Assembly (NCBI GenBank): GCA_947471745.1
Contig: CANJKZ010000169.1
Location: forward strand, 3,374,501-3,438,500
Direction: 5' to 3'
Length of the DNA: 64,000 nt
Origin: Closterium sp. Naga37s-1
Taxonomy: Eukaryota > Streptophyta > Zygnematophyceae > Desmidiales > Closteriaceae
Of this stretch, positions 55,777 through 64,000 are shown one piece after another. The translations under genes were made by a program, and so were the position numbers. Under the pieces are notes generated by a model. The model saw only the letters and a list, made by a program, of their open reading frames with translations, was not told the DNA's origin and did no database searches. How positions within the stretch are numbered: the first letter of the stretch is position 1; every line of letters begins with the position of its first letter.

Positions 55777-58700
55777 TCCAAAGGCAATATCTGCGCTAAT
55801 GAACACTGATGGACTGCTGCTGCTTTGGGAAGTTCCCAATGAAGCGTGCATTGACGTGTTTCTTCTCACTTGACCAGACACTCCTGATCTGGAGTGATGG
55901 GAAGGTGAATCACCACTGGAGGCATTGCTCCCCTTGGCTGGCGTACCCTCCATCCCTTTTGAGAGCTGCTGCTGCACCTGGTGCACGGTCCTTGCTGCCT
56001 CTGCCTTTGGAGGCGCCTCAAAGCTCCCCTTCGCCAGCGTACCCTCCATCCCTTTTGAGAGCTGCTGTTGCACCTGGTGCACGGTTCTCGCTGCCTCTGC
56101 CACGCACCAGTGCATCTGCTTGCCTATCTTCTGCTCCTGCTGCAGCTTCCCTCCCTGGGAGGGGGAGAGAAGGGAAGGAGGGAAAAAGCCAGGGAGGAGG
56201 AGGGGTAAGTGGGTGAGCAACGCCTTTGCAGGTTGCTTGTGGCACACACCAGTGCATCTGCTTGCCTATCTTCTGCTCCTGCTGCAGCTTCCCTCCCTGG
56301 AAGAGAGAGATGGAGGGAGAGACGGGAAGAGACAGGGAGGGGGGTGTAATTGCTCAACAACTTGCCTCTGCCACGCACCAGTGCACCAGCTTGCCTATCT
56401 TCTGCTCCTGCTGCTGTTTACCTCCCTGCCAGGCATACGGAAAGGGAGAGGAAGGAGGGGGCAAGTGAGAGGGAGTTGCTGAGAACCATTACCGCAAAAT
56501 TTGAAGGCACAAAGGGATTGCCTTTCTCACCACGAGCCATGCGATGTGCTCGGATCGGAGCGGAAACTGTTTTTGAGTCGACTCAAAAACGGAAATGGGG
56601 GGCAATGAACGGGCGGGGAAGGGCAGCAGTGATTGAGCGAGCAAGGGAGTGCCAGCACGGGTAGTTCTACTGTGGTTAACTCACCACGAGCCATGCGATG
56701 TACTCGGATCGGAGCGGAAATGCAGGGCAATGAACGGGCGGGGAAGGGCAGCAGCAATGGAGCGAGCGAGAGTGTGCCAGCGCGGGTGGTAGGGCAGCAG
56801 GGCGGGCGCGAGCAGGGAACAGCTAATGTCCCAGGAGGGAAGGGTAACTTCTAGTTCAACAAGGGACAGGGTGGTACTCACTGCCAGAGGGTGTATAGGC
56901 AACTCACCACGAGCCATGCGATGTATTCAGATCGGAAGTGGAGTGCAATGAACGGGCGGGGGAGGGCAGCAGCGATGGAGCGAGCAAGGGTGTGCCAGCG
57001 TGGGTGGTAGGGCAGCAGGACGGGCGCGAGGAGAGAGGTGGGCGGACGGATAGCCATCCTCTTGTAGGTCGTTTTCACCCACACCACCACGTCTGTGTGC
57101 TGCCTGGTGCGGTGGAGAGGGGTGGAATGGGGTGGAGTGTGGTGGGAAGGGGTGGGGAGGGTTGGGGCGGGGTGGGGTGGTGTGTATGAGGAGGGAGGTG
57201 GGCGGACGGATGGCCATCCTCTTGTAGGTCATCTTCACCCACACCACCTCGTCGGTGTGTTCCCTGATATGCGATGGAGAGGGGTGGAGTGTGGTTGGGT
57301 GGGACAGAGTGGGGTGGGGAGGGGTAAATGAGGAGGGAGGGAGGTGGGCGGGCAAATGGAAATCTTCTTGTAGGTCGTTTTCACCCACACCACCACGTCT
57401 GTGTGTTCCCTGATGCGGTGGAGAGAGATGAGATAAGGTGGAATGCAGTGTGGTGGAGTGGAGTAGGGTGGGGTGGGATGGGGCAGAAGGGTGGGGCGGA
57501 TTGGGGTGGGGCAGAGGGGGGTGGGGCAGAGTGGGGTGGGTGGGTTAATAAGGAGGGAGGTGGGCGGGCGGATGGTAGTCTTATTGTAGGCTATTTTCAC
57601 CCACACCACCACGTTCATTTGTTCCTTGATGTGGTGGAGAGAGGTGGGGTGGGGTGGGGTGGGGTGGGGTGGAGTGGGATGGAGTGGAACATATTCTTTG
57701 GAGGGGTCATTCTTCAAAGAGGCATACGATCACCATAGAGCCTCTTTTAGAGAGATTTACCATGTTTGAAAGGGTTACCGCTTTTGGAAAGGGTTACTAT
57801 TTTGGAAAGACTTACCATTTTTGGGACGCTTTGAGGAATCTGGAGGCCTTGCGGACTGTGATGACTTCAGAGAAAGTGCTACAAAGTTCTTAAAGAGTTG
57901 ACATTTTTGGAAAGGCTTACCACTTCTGGAAGGCTTTGAGGAACCTAGAGGCTTTGCGGACTGTGATGACTTGAGTGTTGGCACGCGTGGGCAGATGGCC
58001 AAGGGAATAGGTGAGAATGGCACCCAGGCCAGATGCTACCTCCCCTGTGGTGTGTGGGGGAGAGGGAGGAAGAGAAAGAGAGGGGGAGGTGAGAGTGGAT
58101 AGGAAGGTAAAGATCACAGCTGGCCGAGGGAATAGGTGAGGATGGTACGGAGGTGACTTTTGAGTCGACTCAAAAGTCACCTCGTATAGATCACAGCTGG
58201 CCGAGGGAATAGGTGAGGATGGTACCGAGCCCAAATGCTACCTCCCCTGTGGTGGGGGGGAGAGAGAGAGGGGGACCTGAGTGGGGAGTAGCGTAGTGAC
58301 ATGAAACTTCTCAGAGCTGGCCGAGGGAATAGGTGAGGATGGTACCGAGCCCAGGTGCTACCTCCCCTGTGGTGGGGGGGAGAGAGGGAGGAAGAGAAAG
58401 CGAGAGATGAGAGACCTGAGAAGGAATGGTCAGAGCTGGCCTTGGGAGTAGGTGAGGATCGCACCTGACCCAGATACTACCTCCCCTGCAGTGTGGGGGG
58501 AGCGAGGGAGATAGAGGCAGGGACAGTGGGAGGGAGGTGCGTGTGGGAATTCGAATAGCGTTTGAGACTTATCAGAGCTGACCGTGGGAGTAGGCGAGGA
58601 TCGCACCAGGCCCAGATACTACCTACCCTGCAGGTGTGTCAGAGGGAGGTATCACGTCAAGGGGGGAATTGCTGGACTGGGAAGGGACGTTAAGCTCTTA

Positions 58701-61700
58701 ACGTTAAGAGGCTTACCTACTTTTGAGGCGCCTCAAAACTTGACTGGGAAGGGACGTTAGACTCTTAACGACAAGAAGCTTACCGAAGTCGAAGCAGGGT
58801 CGGTTGAGCGAGGGTGTTTTGACACACATGAAGCCAACAGAGGGGTTGGGTGGTATGGAGGAGCGGGCGAGGAGGAGGAAGAGGTCAGGCGAGACCCAAT
58901 CCACAGGGAGGTGCGATGGGAGGGGGGAGGGGAGAAAAGTATAAAGCCTTACCGAAGTCGAAGCAGGGTCGGTTGAGTGAGGGTGTTTCAACACACATGA
59001 AGCCGACAGATGGTGCAGCGGGGAGGGATGAGCGGGCGAGGAGGAGGAAGAGGTCAGGCGAGATCCAATCCACAGGGAGGTGCGATGGGAGGGTGAAGGG
59101 GAGAAAAGTAGAAAGCCTTACCGAAGTCGAAGCAGGGTCGGTTGAGCGAGGGTGTTTCGACACACATGAAGCCAACAGAGGGGGTGGGTCGGAGGGAGGA
59201 GCGGGCGAGGAGGAGGAAGAGGTCAGGCGATACCCAATCCACAGGGAGGTGCGATGGGAGGGGGAAGAGGAGGGGCGAGGAGGGAGGGAGCGAGGACGGA
59301 GGGAGCGAGGAGGAATTGTTTTGAGAGGAGTGAGAGGAGTTGTGAGAGGAGGAGTTGGAGGAGTGAGGGGAGGAGTAGGAGTAGGAGGAGGAATGAGGGT
59401 AGGAGTGAGTGAGGCGGGAGAGGTCCCAGTAGGAGCAGAGGGGGTGCTGTCGCCCCACTGAGAGGCGGCTGCTGCCCACGTGCGGCAGCACCAGCACTCG
59501 CCCCGTCAGCCTTGCAAGCCGTGCAGCTTCCAGCAAATGCGACCTGGCGTTGCTTGTCTGCTCCATGGCGAATGCCAGCACCAGGAAACGCGGATTGGCG
59601 AACACCTGCGGGGTAGATGGGTGGGGTTGGGGGGGAAGGAGGGGAAGGAGTGAAGCTGTGGGACTGGCTGCGTCCAGTAGTAGTAGGAGCAGAGGGGGTG
59701 CTGCCGCCCCACTGAGAGGCGGCTGCTGCCCACGTGGGGCACCACCAGCACTCTCCCCGTCAGCCTCGCCAGCCTGGCAGCCTCTAGTAAGTGGGACCTG
59801 GCGTTGCTTGTCTGCTCCATGGTGAATGCCAGCACCAGGGAACGCGGATTGGCGAACACCTGCGGGGTAGATGGGTGGGGTTGGGGGGGAAGGAGGGGAA
59901 GGAGTGAAGCTGTGGGACTGGCTGCGTCCAGTAGTAGTAGGAGCAGAGGGGGTGCTGCCGCCCCACTGAGAGGCGGCTGCTGCCCGCGTGGGGCACCACC
60001 AGCACTCTCCCCATCAGCCTCGCCAGCCTGGCCGCCTCGGGCAGATGGGACCTCGCATTGCTGGTTTGCTCCATGGCGAATGCCAGCACCAGGAAACGTG
60101 GATTGGCGAACACCTGCGGGGTAGATGGGTGGGGGTAGATGGGTGGGGTTGGAGGGGAAGGAGGCGAAGGAGGGGAAGGAGTGAAGCTGTAAGCGAGCCT
60201 GGCTGCGTCTAGTAGTAGGAGCAGAGGGGGTGCTGCCGCCCCACTGAGAGGCGGCTGCTGCCCGCGTGGGGCAACACGAGCACTCGCCCCGTCAGCCTCG
60301 CCAGCCGGGCTGCTTCCAGTAAATGGGATCTGGCGTTGCTGGTTTGCTCCATGGCGAATGCGAGGACCAGGAAACGCGGGTTGGCGAACACCTGAGGGGT
60401 GGATGGGGGTAGAAATGGGTGGGGATGGGTGGGGATGGGGGAAATGAGGGCACTGGGTTGCTGCCCACGTGGGGCAGCACCAGCACTCGCCCCATCAGCC
60501 GTGCAAGCCGGGCAGCCTCTAGTAAATGGGACCTGGCGTTGCTTGTCTGCTCCATGGCGAATGCGAGGACGAGGAAACGTGGGTTGGCGAACACCTGAGG
60601 GAGTGGGATGGGAGGAAGAAGTGGATGGGGTTGGGTAAGGATGGGTGAAGATGGGTGAGGCACAAGAGGCCCGCCCAGTGGTCGCCCCACTGACAAGCGG
60701 CTGCTGCCCACGTGGGGCAGCACCAGCACCCGCCCCGTCAGCCTTGCAAGCCGGGCTGCTTCCAGTAAATGGGACCTGGCGTTGCTCGTTTTCTCCATGG
60801 CGAATGCGAGCACGAGGAAACGAGGATTAGTGAACACCTGAGGGGTAATTGGGGGTGGGAGTGGGTGGGGTTGGAGGGGGTGGGAGTGGGTGGGGTTGGA
60901 GGGGGTTGGAGTGGAAGGATTGGTGAAGGGGTGGGTGGGTGGGTGAGCTCTTGGGGAATGATTGAGACGTCTCAAACTCAGTAACGAGAGAAGCCACGTG
61001 TAAAAAGGGTATTTTTGAGACGTCTCGAAGAAACGCGGATTGGTGAAGGGGTGGGTGGGTGGGTGGGTGAGCTCTTGGGGAATGATTGAGACGTCTAAAA
61101 CTCAGTAACGAGAGAAGCTACGTGTAAAAAGGGTATTTATGAGACGTCTCAAAGAAACGCGGATTGGTGAAGGGGTGGGTGGGTGGGTGAGCTCTTGGGG
61201 AATGATTGAGACGTCTCAAACTCGGTAATCTAAGGGAATGATTTAGCAGTTTTGTGATCTCGGGGAACTCGCCTGGACGATTGAACCAACCAGAGGGAGC
61301 AGGGAATAGGGGGTATTTGAGAATTCGCAAAAGCCAACGAGAGAGATCAGGGAGCAGAGGGTATCATACCTTGGGGCTGGAGAATGGAACGTGAGGTATG
61401 GGCCAGCAGGACTCGGGCCAGGTAGCACCTCCCCCAGATGCTGCCAAGAGATCCGAAGCTGCTGCTGGTCCCATGCTACTATCTGTGCTGCTGCTGCTGC
61501 CGCTGCTGCTGCTGCTGCTGCTTGTCTGCATAGGCAATCGAAGCAGCTCCTTCTCTGTCTCCCTCACTCTCTCACACACTCGCCTCACCCCCTCCCTCAC
61601 TCGCTCCACACTCGTCTTGTTGCTCCGGAGAGCCAAGAGTATATGCCGAGCCTGCGGAGGCTCGGGAGGCTGGACAGACTCGGAAGGCTGTGCAGGCTCG

Positions 61701-63253
61701 GAAGGTTGAACAGGCTCTGAGAGGTGAACCAAGCTCCAGCTACCATTACGTGCGGAACCGGAGGGGCCCTCCTTTGACGACAACCGGCTTCGGGTTCGGC
61801 CCTCGCCATGACCCCCATCTTTCTTTGAACGCGCCTTAGAAACGGACAAGAGGCGTCGAGTGCGTGTGTGTCCCTCTTGACGCTTGAGGTCATCTGGAGG
61901 CGCATGAAAGCGGGACAAGCGGCGTTGGGAGCGGCGCTTCTGACTCTCCTCAGACAGGCGAGCATGGAGTCTTCTCTCCCATGCATCGCTGCACACTGCT
62001 TCACTCTGTACATCATCCGACCGATCTTGTCGGGCAGCTGAACCCTCCTCCGCGTCTTTTTCTCGGGCAGCTGAGACGTCGACTCTGCTGGTATCCCGGG
62101 CAGCTGCAAGATCGGCAAGGTGCCCCAGACCTCTCCGAATCAGTGCTCTGCATTCATAGGCCACACGTGTCCCTGCCCCCGTTTCTGTTTCTGCTTCTGT
62201 TGTAAACTTAGCTCTTCCTGCTAGCTCCTCTCCCTCTCCTGCTGCTTTCCCCTCGTCCCCAGCCCCTCTTCTTCCCACCCACGCCTGTATCTCAGCTTCC
62301 AAGCCAGAATCCTCCAGACGCCGAGCCTCCGGGTTAGCTTCGGCAGCGAGCTTCAGCACCTCCAAGCATGCCGTCAAGGTGGAGAGCCCCGTTGGATCGA
62401 AAACTGCCGAACCTGGTACCGAGGCTAGCTCCGAATCTGACAGGGATGATGGTGGAAGGTTTAAGTTCGGGTTGGAAGGCTCGGCAGGTCTGGAAGGTTC
62501 AGTTGTCATATGTCCGTCGAATCTTGACAGAACCGTCTCAGGTAAGTCCAAATCCGTAAACGTGTTATTTGAAACGGTCTCAGTCAACGTCTCAGTCATT
62601 GAAGATGGTTCATCGCCGGATAAAGACTCGTCTGAAAGTGTTTCAACTTCTTCCAGTGTGTCACTAGTTGAAACGGGCATGTCATTGACCGTTTCATCTG
62701 CAGTAGACAGCACCTCAGCTGAACCATCATCACCCGAGCCAGCTTCTTCTCCATCCGCCGAGCCTGGCGATGAGCCTCGGAAAGTAAGGCTCGGCAGCTC
62801 CCTCCGGGCCGACCCTCGTTGACTCACCACATGCAGTTCGCCGCCCAGAATCTCACGATTCACCCCTACCATGTAACCCTCAGGTCCCGACAAAAGCTGC
62901 CAGCAACACACGAGCAAAACCAGCAGCAAGAACCCCGCGACCTTCGCGGAAACTGCAGCGACTGATGACGTGGCTTTCTGCCATTTCAGACCAGACCACA
63001 TCGCCCCCCTTCGCTCCTCACAGCATCCGGTACAAGAAGTAACATCGTCGCAACGCTCAGTATTATCACCACCGTTAGAATCACAGCAACGGTGCGAATG
63101 CGAATTGATTCGAGCATGAAGGTCCCCGACGACGGCTGACCAATCAGCGGACCTTGGGATCTCCGACATGTTTCCGTCAGCACCGCGCCACGTGGCGGCG
63201 TCCCCGTTTCTCCCGCCTTCGCCGTTCCCCCCAGTTGCAACGGAATGCGTCAT
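54833..63253 (-). CDS. Putative GDP-fucose protein O-fucosyltransferase-like type II membrane protein
   Basis: I read six exons, minus strand: 63253-61370, 59605-59122, 58044-57921, 57103-56908, 56154-55188 and 55065-54833. All phases agree, 1,295 residues. The first exon codes a long N-terminus with one membrane segment (VAGFLLLVLLVCCWQLLSG) about 80-90 residues in, so a Golgi type II topology is likely. The rest of the exon is low-complexity Ser/Glu-rich stem. The catalytic part shows LVLAFAMEQTSNARSHLLEA with LTGRVLVLPHVGSSRLS, CVETPSLNRPCFDFG, FIALHFRSEYIAW with the HxR-type motif, WPVRSESWGVMVEKYG and the C-terminal ADMLVVGVRYCGG-R-GFEADILDHR. These resemble plant O-fucosyltransferase-like proteins, but I name the family from memory of motifs only. 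Exon 5 has two in-frame duplications and an Ala run of about 25. Confidence 0.6.
55495..55660 (-). repeat. In-frame duplication in O-FucT-like exon 5 (SESWGVMVEKYGREQTI)
   Basis: Two nearly identical coding copies lie at about 55,660-55,600 and 55,535-55,475, separated by about 65 bp that contain the ACGT-centred palindrome. Confidence 0.9.
55568..55593. repeat. Palindrome in coding exon 5, centre ACGT
   Basis: CAACTTTTGAGAC is mirrored by GTCTCAGAAGTTG with one mismatch. It lies between two in-frame copies of SESWGVMVEKYGREQTI and is translated as part of the linker. Confidence 0.88.
55708..55778. repeat. GCT/AGC trinucleotide run coding poly-Ala
   Basis: About 23 pure AGC units on the plus strand code a run of alanines on the minus strand within exon 5. 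Confidence 0.95.
55920..56105 (-). repeat. In-frame duplication in O-FucT-like exon 5 (TVHQVQQQLSKGMEGT)
   Basis: Two copies, at about 56,100-56,030 and 55,998-55,930, are separated by a palindrome with core GAGGCGCCTC (56010-56019). Confidence 0.9.
56010..56019. repeat. Palindrome core GAGGCGCCTC in coding exon 5
   Basis: The context is TTTGGAGGCGCCTCAAAG. It is translated as part of the linker FEAPPKAE. Confidence 0.85.
56228..56445 (-). repeat. Two partial copies of the start of O-FucT-like exon 5
   Basis: The GGKLQQEQKIGKQMHWC-coding start with acceptor occurs near 56,425-56,365 and 56,300-56,240. The complete exon starts at 56154. Confidence 0.92.
56520..56880 (-). repeat. Two donor-side copies of O-FucT-like exon 4, one carrying a palindrome
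   Basis: RWHTLARSIAAALPRPFIALHFRS-type coding with the GTGAGT donor is repeated at about 56,855-56,685 and 56,650-56,530, after the complete exon 57103-56908. Only the second copy contains the palindrome at 56569-56590. Confidence 0.9.
56569..56590. repeat. Palindrome, centre TCGA, with flanking 6-bp direct repeat
   Basis: Arms GTTTTTGAGTC and GACTCAAAAAC. Compared with the sister copy near 56,716-56,722, about 29 bp are extra here, and the direct repeat CGGAAA is present on both sides. Confidence 0.92.
57100..57690. repeat. GGTGGGGTGGAGTG simple repeats
   Basis: Four blocks of GGGGTGG/GGAGTG repeat lie between the exon 4 copies on the plus strand. The coding strand reads CCCCACC. Confidence 0.85.
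57180..57625 (-). repeat. Three partial copies of the start of O-FucT-like exon 4
   Basis: EHTDVVVWVK-TYK with acceptor occurs near 57,625-57,560, 57,412-57,355 and 57,268-57,200, each followed by a GGGTGGGGTGGA-type simple repeat. The complete exon starts at 57103. Confidence 0.92.
57810..57866 (-). repeat. Donor-side copy of O-FucT-like exon 3
   Basis: The ITVRKASRFLKA-coding end with a GTAAGTC donor is repeated after the complete exon 58044-57921. A shorter GGTAACCC remnant lies further down. Confidence 0.85.
58120..58650 (-). repeat. Five partial copies of the start of O-FucT-like exon 3
   Basis: GEV-SG-GAILTYS-GQL codons with a CAG acceptor are found near 58,636, 58,490, 58,370, 58,250 and, as a fragment, 58,140. 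The complete exon starts at 58044. Confidence 0.92.
58151..58182. repeat. Perfect 32-bp palindrome, centre TCGA
   Basis: Arms AGGTGACTTTTGAGTC and GACTCAAAAGTCACCT. It sits between two copies of the exon 3 start array. Confidence 0.95.
58692..58738. repeat. Two palindromes side by side (AACGTT centre; GCGC centre)
   Basis: 58692-58714 is the near palindrome AAGCTCTTAAC/GTTAAGAGGCTT. 58721-58738 is the perfect TTTTGAGGC/GCCTCAAAA. Both lie at the junction of a tandem repeat of GACTGGGAAGGGACGTTA. Confidence 0.9.
58780..59100 (-). repeat. Two donor-side copies of O-FucT-like exon 2
   Basis: LPVDWISPDLFLLLARSS to CFDFG with the GTAAGG donor is repeated at about 59,085-58,955 and 58,915-58,785, downstream of the complete exon 59605-59122. 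Confidence 0.93.
59606..61170 (-). repeat. Five partial copies plus decayed fragments of the 5' half of O-FucT-like exon 2
   Basis: VFANPRFLVLAFAMEQTSNA through LSVGRQHPLCSY with its CAG acceptor occurs from about 60,838, 60,598, 60,393, 60,113 and 59,859. Older GAAACGCGGATTGGTGAA fragments lie near 61,155 and 61,035. The complete exon starts at 59605. Units grow more alike towards the complete exon (59.6-60.2 kb). Confidence 0.93.
60964..61217. repeat. Cluster of five GAGACGTCTC palindromes
   Basis: Cores lie at 60964-60973, 61017-61026, 61088-61097 (one change), 61141-61150 and 61208-61217, carried by a tandem unit of about 122 bp in the first intron. Confidence 0.88.
61470..61530. repeat. 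GCT-type trinucleotide run coding poly-Ser
   Basis: CTGCTGCTGCTGCCGCTGCT-like repeats in exon 1 code an S-rich run on the minus strand. Confidence 0.85.
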
Positions 63254-64000
63254 TGTTAGTGCTGTCCGTTGATCAGTTGTTTCACGATTGTTGAGCCGCA
63301 ACGGACCTTTCTCTACAAGCGCATGGACGGCTAGACGGCTAGCTGAGTGCTGTCAGGTGAACGCTAAAGTGATGAAAGAGACCGAACCGAGTCTGGTTAA
63401 ACCGCCGAGAAACACCGATTGTTGAGCCGCAACGGACTTTTCTCTATAAACGCATGGACGGCTAGACGGCGCTAGCTGAGTGCTGTCAGGTGAACGTTCC
63501 AGCGAGAAGGCCCGGTGTATCCTTCAGAATGTCAAAGTGATGAGGGAGACAGAACCGAGTCTGGCTAAACCGAGAAACACCAGTGCGGGAAGGCTCAGTG
63601 TGGAATCGAAGCTTCGCGCCGGTGCGAGGATTTCACGAACACAATAACCAACACGACAGAAGTACAGGGCCCTTCCTAGTGCCTTTCGTTTGCCTTCATG
63701 AATCGTGCGACCAGCGCTCAGGGAAGAGTAGACTTTTGAGGCGCCTCAAAAGCAGACTCAATCTGAGCTGGCTCGAAGTCACGTCAACAATCGACCCAGC
63801 ACCTCCAGTCAACCAACTTCTGAAACGTGTTCCGATAAGTCTAAAGATAGGGAAGCCAAAAGACGCGGTGAGAGACACTAAAGCGCCAGATGCCGACCAG
63901 CGAGCGGCCTGAAGAAAAACTTGCTGAAATCCAAAAATCTTCAATGCCAGCGACGGGCTATGGCGGATGGTGGTGGAAGCGAACGGGGGGCACAGCCAGC
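63254..64000. promoter_or_regulatory. Upstream region of the O-FucT-like gene with a duplicated block
   Basis: A block of about 75 bp (TTGTTGAGCCGCAACGGAC to GCTGTCAGGTGAACG) occurs at 63,289-63,364 and 63,419-63,497. A second block (AGTGATG..GAACCGAGTCTGG) occurs near 63,368 and 63,536. The start codon lies just beyond, so this is probably promoter or 5' UTR. No further gene is visible to the window edge. Confidence 0.6.
63733..63752. repeat. Perfect 20-bp palindrome, centre GCGC
   Basis: Arms CTTTTGAGGC and GCCTCAAAAG, in the upstream region of the O-FucT-like gene. Confidence 0.95.

Noticed and set aside
9660-63253. Boundary copies as genuine mutually exclusive exons
   Set aside because: Nearly all copies lack either a donor or an acceptor, or the other half of the domain, so they could not substitute for the complete exon.
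1-64000. Retroviral, LTR or Polinton-type remnants
   Set aside because: No reverse transcriptase, integrase, capsid or long terminal repeat pattern was recognised in any frame.

Overview
The window looks like nuclear DNA of a green plant, most likely a streptophyte (charophyte-grade) alga. Eight intron-rich genes can be read by family recognition, each with GT-AG introns. They are a low-molecular-weight purple acid phosphatase, an ABI-like SCAR/WAVE subunit, a pheophorbide a oxygenase-type Rieske enzyme, ribosomal protein eL21, V-ATPase subunit A, a RING-TRAF-WD40 protein, a TBL/PC-esterase and an O-fucosyltransferase-like protein. The PAO, TBL and ABIL genes are plant-type. The GC-rich coding DNA and very simple-repeat-rich introns fit a charophyte, but the genus is not determined.

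Layout. 1-9.43 kb is one enormous 30-bp coding-capable minisatellite that runs in frame into the first readable exon of the phosphatase (9.66-14.77 kb, +). 14.8-18.5 kb is intergenic. 18.52-24.15 kb is the ABI-like gene (+). 24.51-31.23 kb is the PAO-like gene (-), divergent from eL21 (32.20-35.16 kb, +). 35.2-40.0 kb is intergenic and holds facing polypyrimidine and polypurine minisatellites. 40.02-43.78 kb is a clean 20-exon VHA-A (+). 44.32-48.33 kb is the RING-TRAF-WD40 gene (+). 49.40-53.59 kb is the TBL/PC-esterase (-). 54.83-63.25 kb is the O-fucosyltransferase-like gene (-).

Two structural themes dominate. First, in seven of the eight genes many exon boundaries are tandemly multiplied. 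Pieces made of intron 3' end plus exon 5' part pile up before the complete exon, and pieces made of exon 3' part plus intron 5' end pile up after it. There are up to ten extra copies, and the last few are almost identical. VHA-A is free of this. Second, about twenty short perfect or near-perfect palindromes with core TTTTGAG-NNNN-CTCAAAA (centres mostly ACGT, GCGC, TCGA or AATT) are scattered through introns, intergenic DNA and some exons. Many sit at the junctions of tandem duplications, and one is absent from a sister copy and flanked by a 6-bp direct repeat. I regard this palindrome family and its link with the boundary duplications as the best candidate for something undescribed.

The genes do not form a pathway. 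They are a mix of housekeeping genes (eL21, VHA-A), cytoskeletal control (ABIL), chlorophyll breakdown (PAO), ubiquitin signalling (RING-TRAF-WD40) and secretory or cell-wall enzymes (TBL, O-FucT-like, phosphatase). No virus-like element, CRISPR array, rRNA or tRNA gene was recognised.
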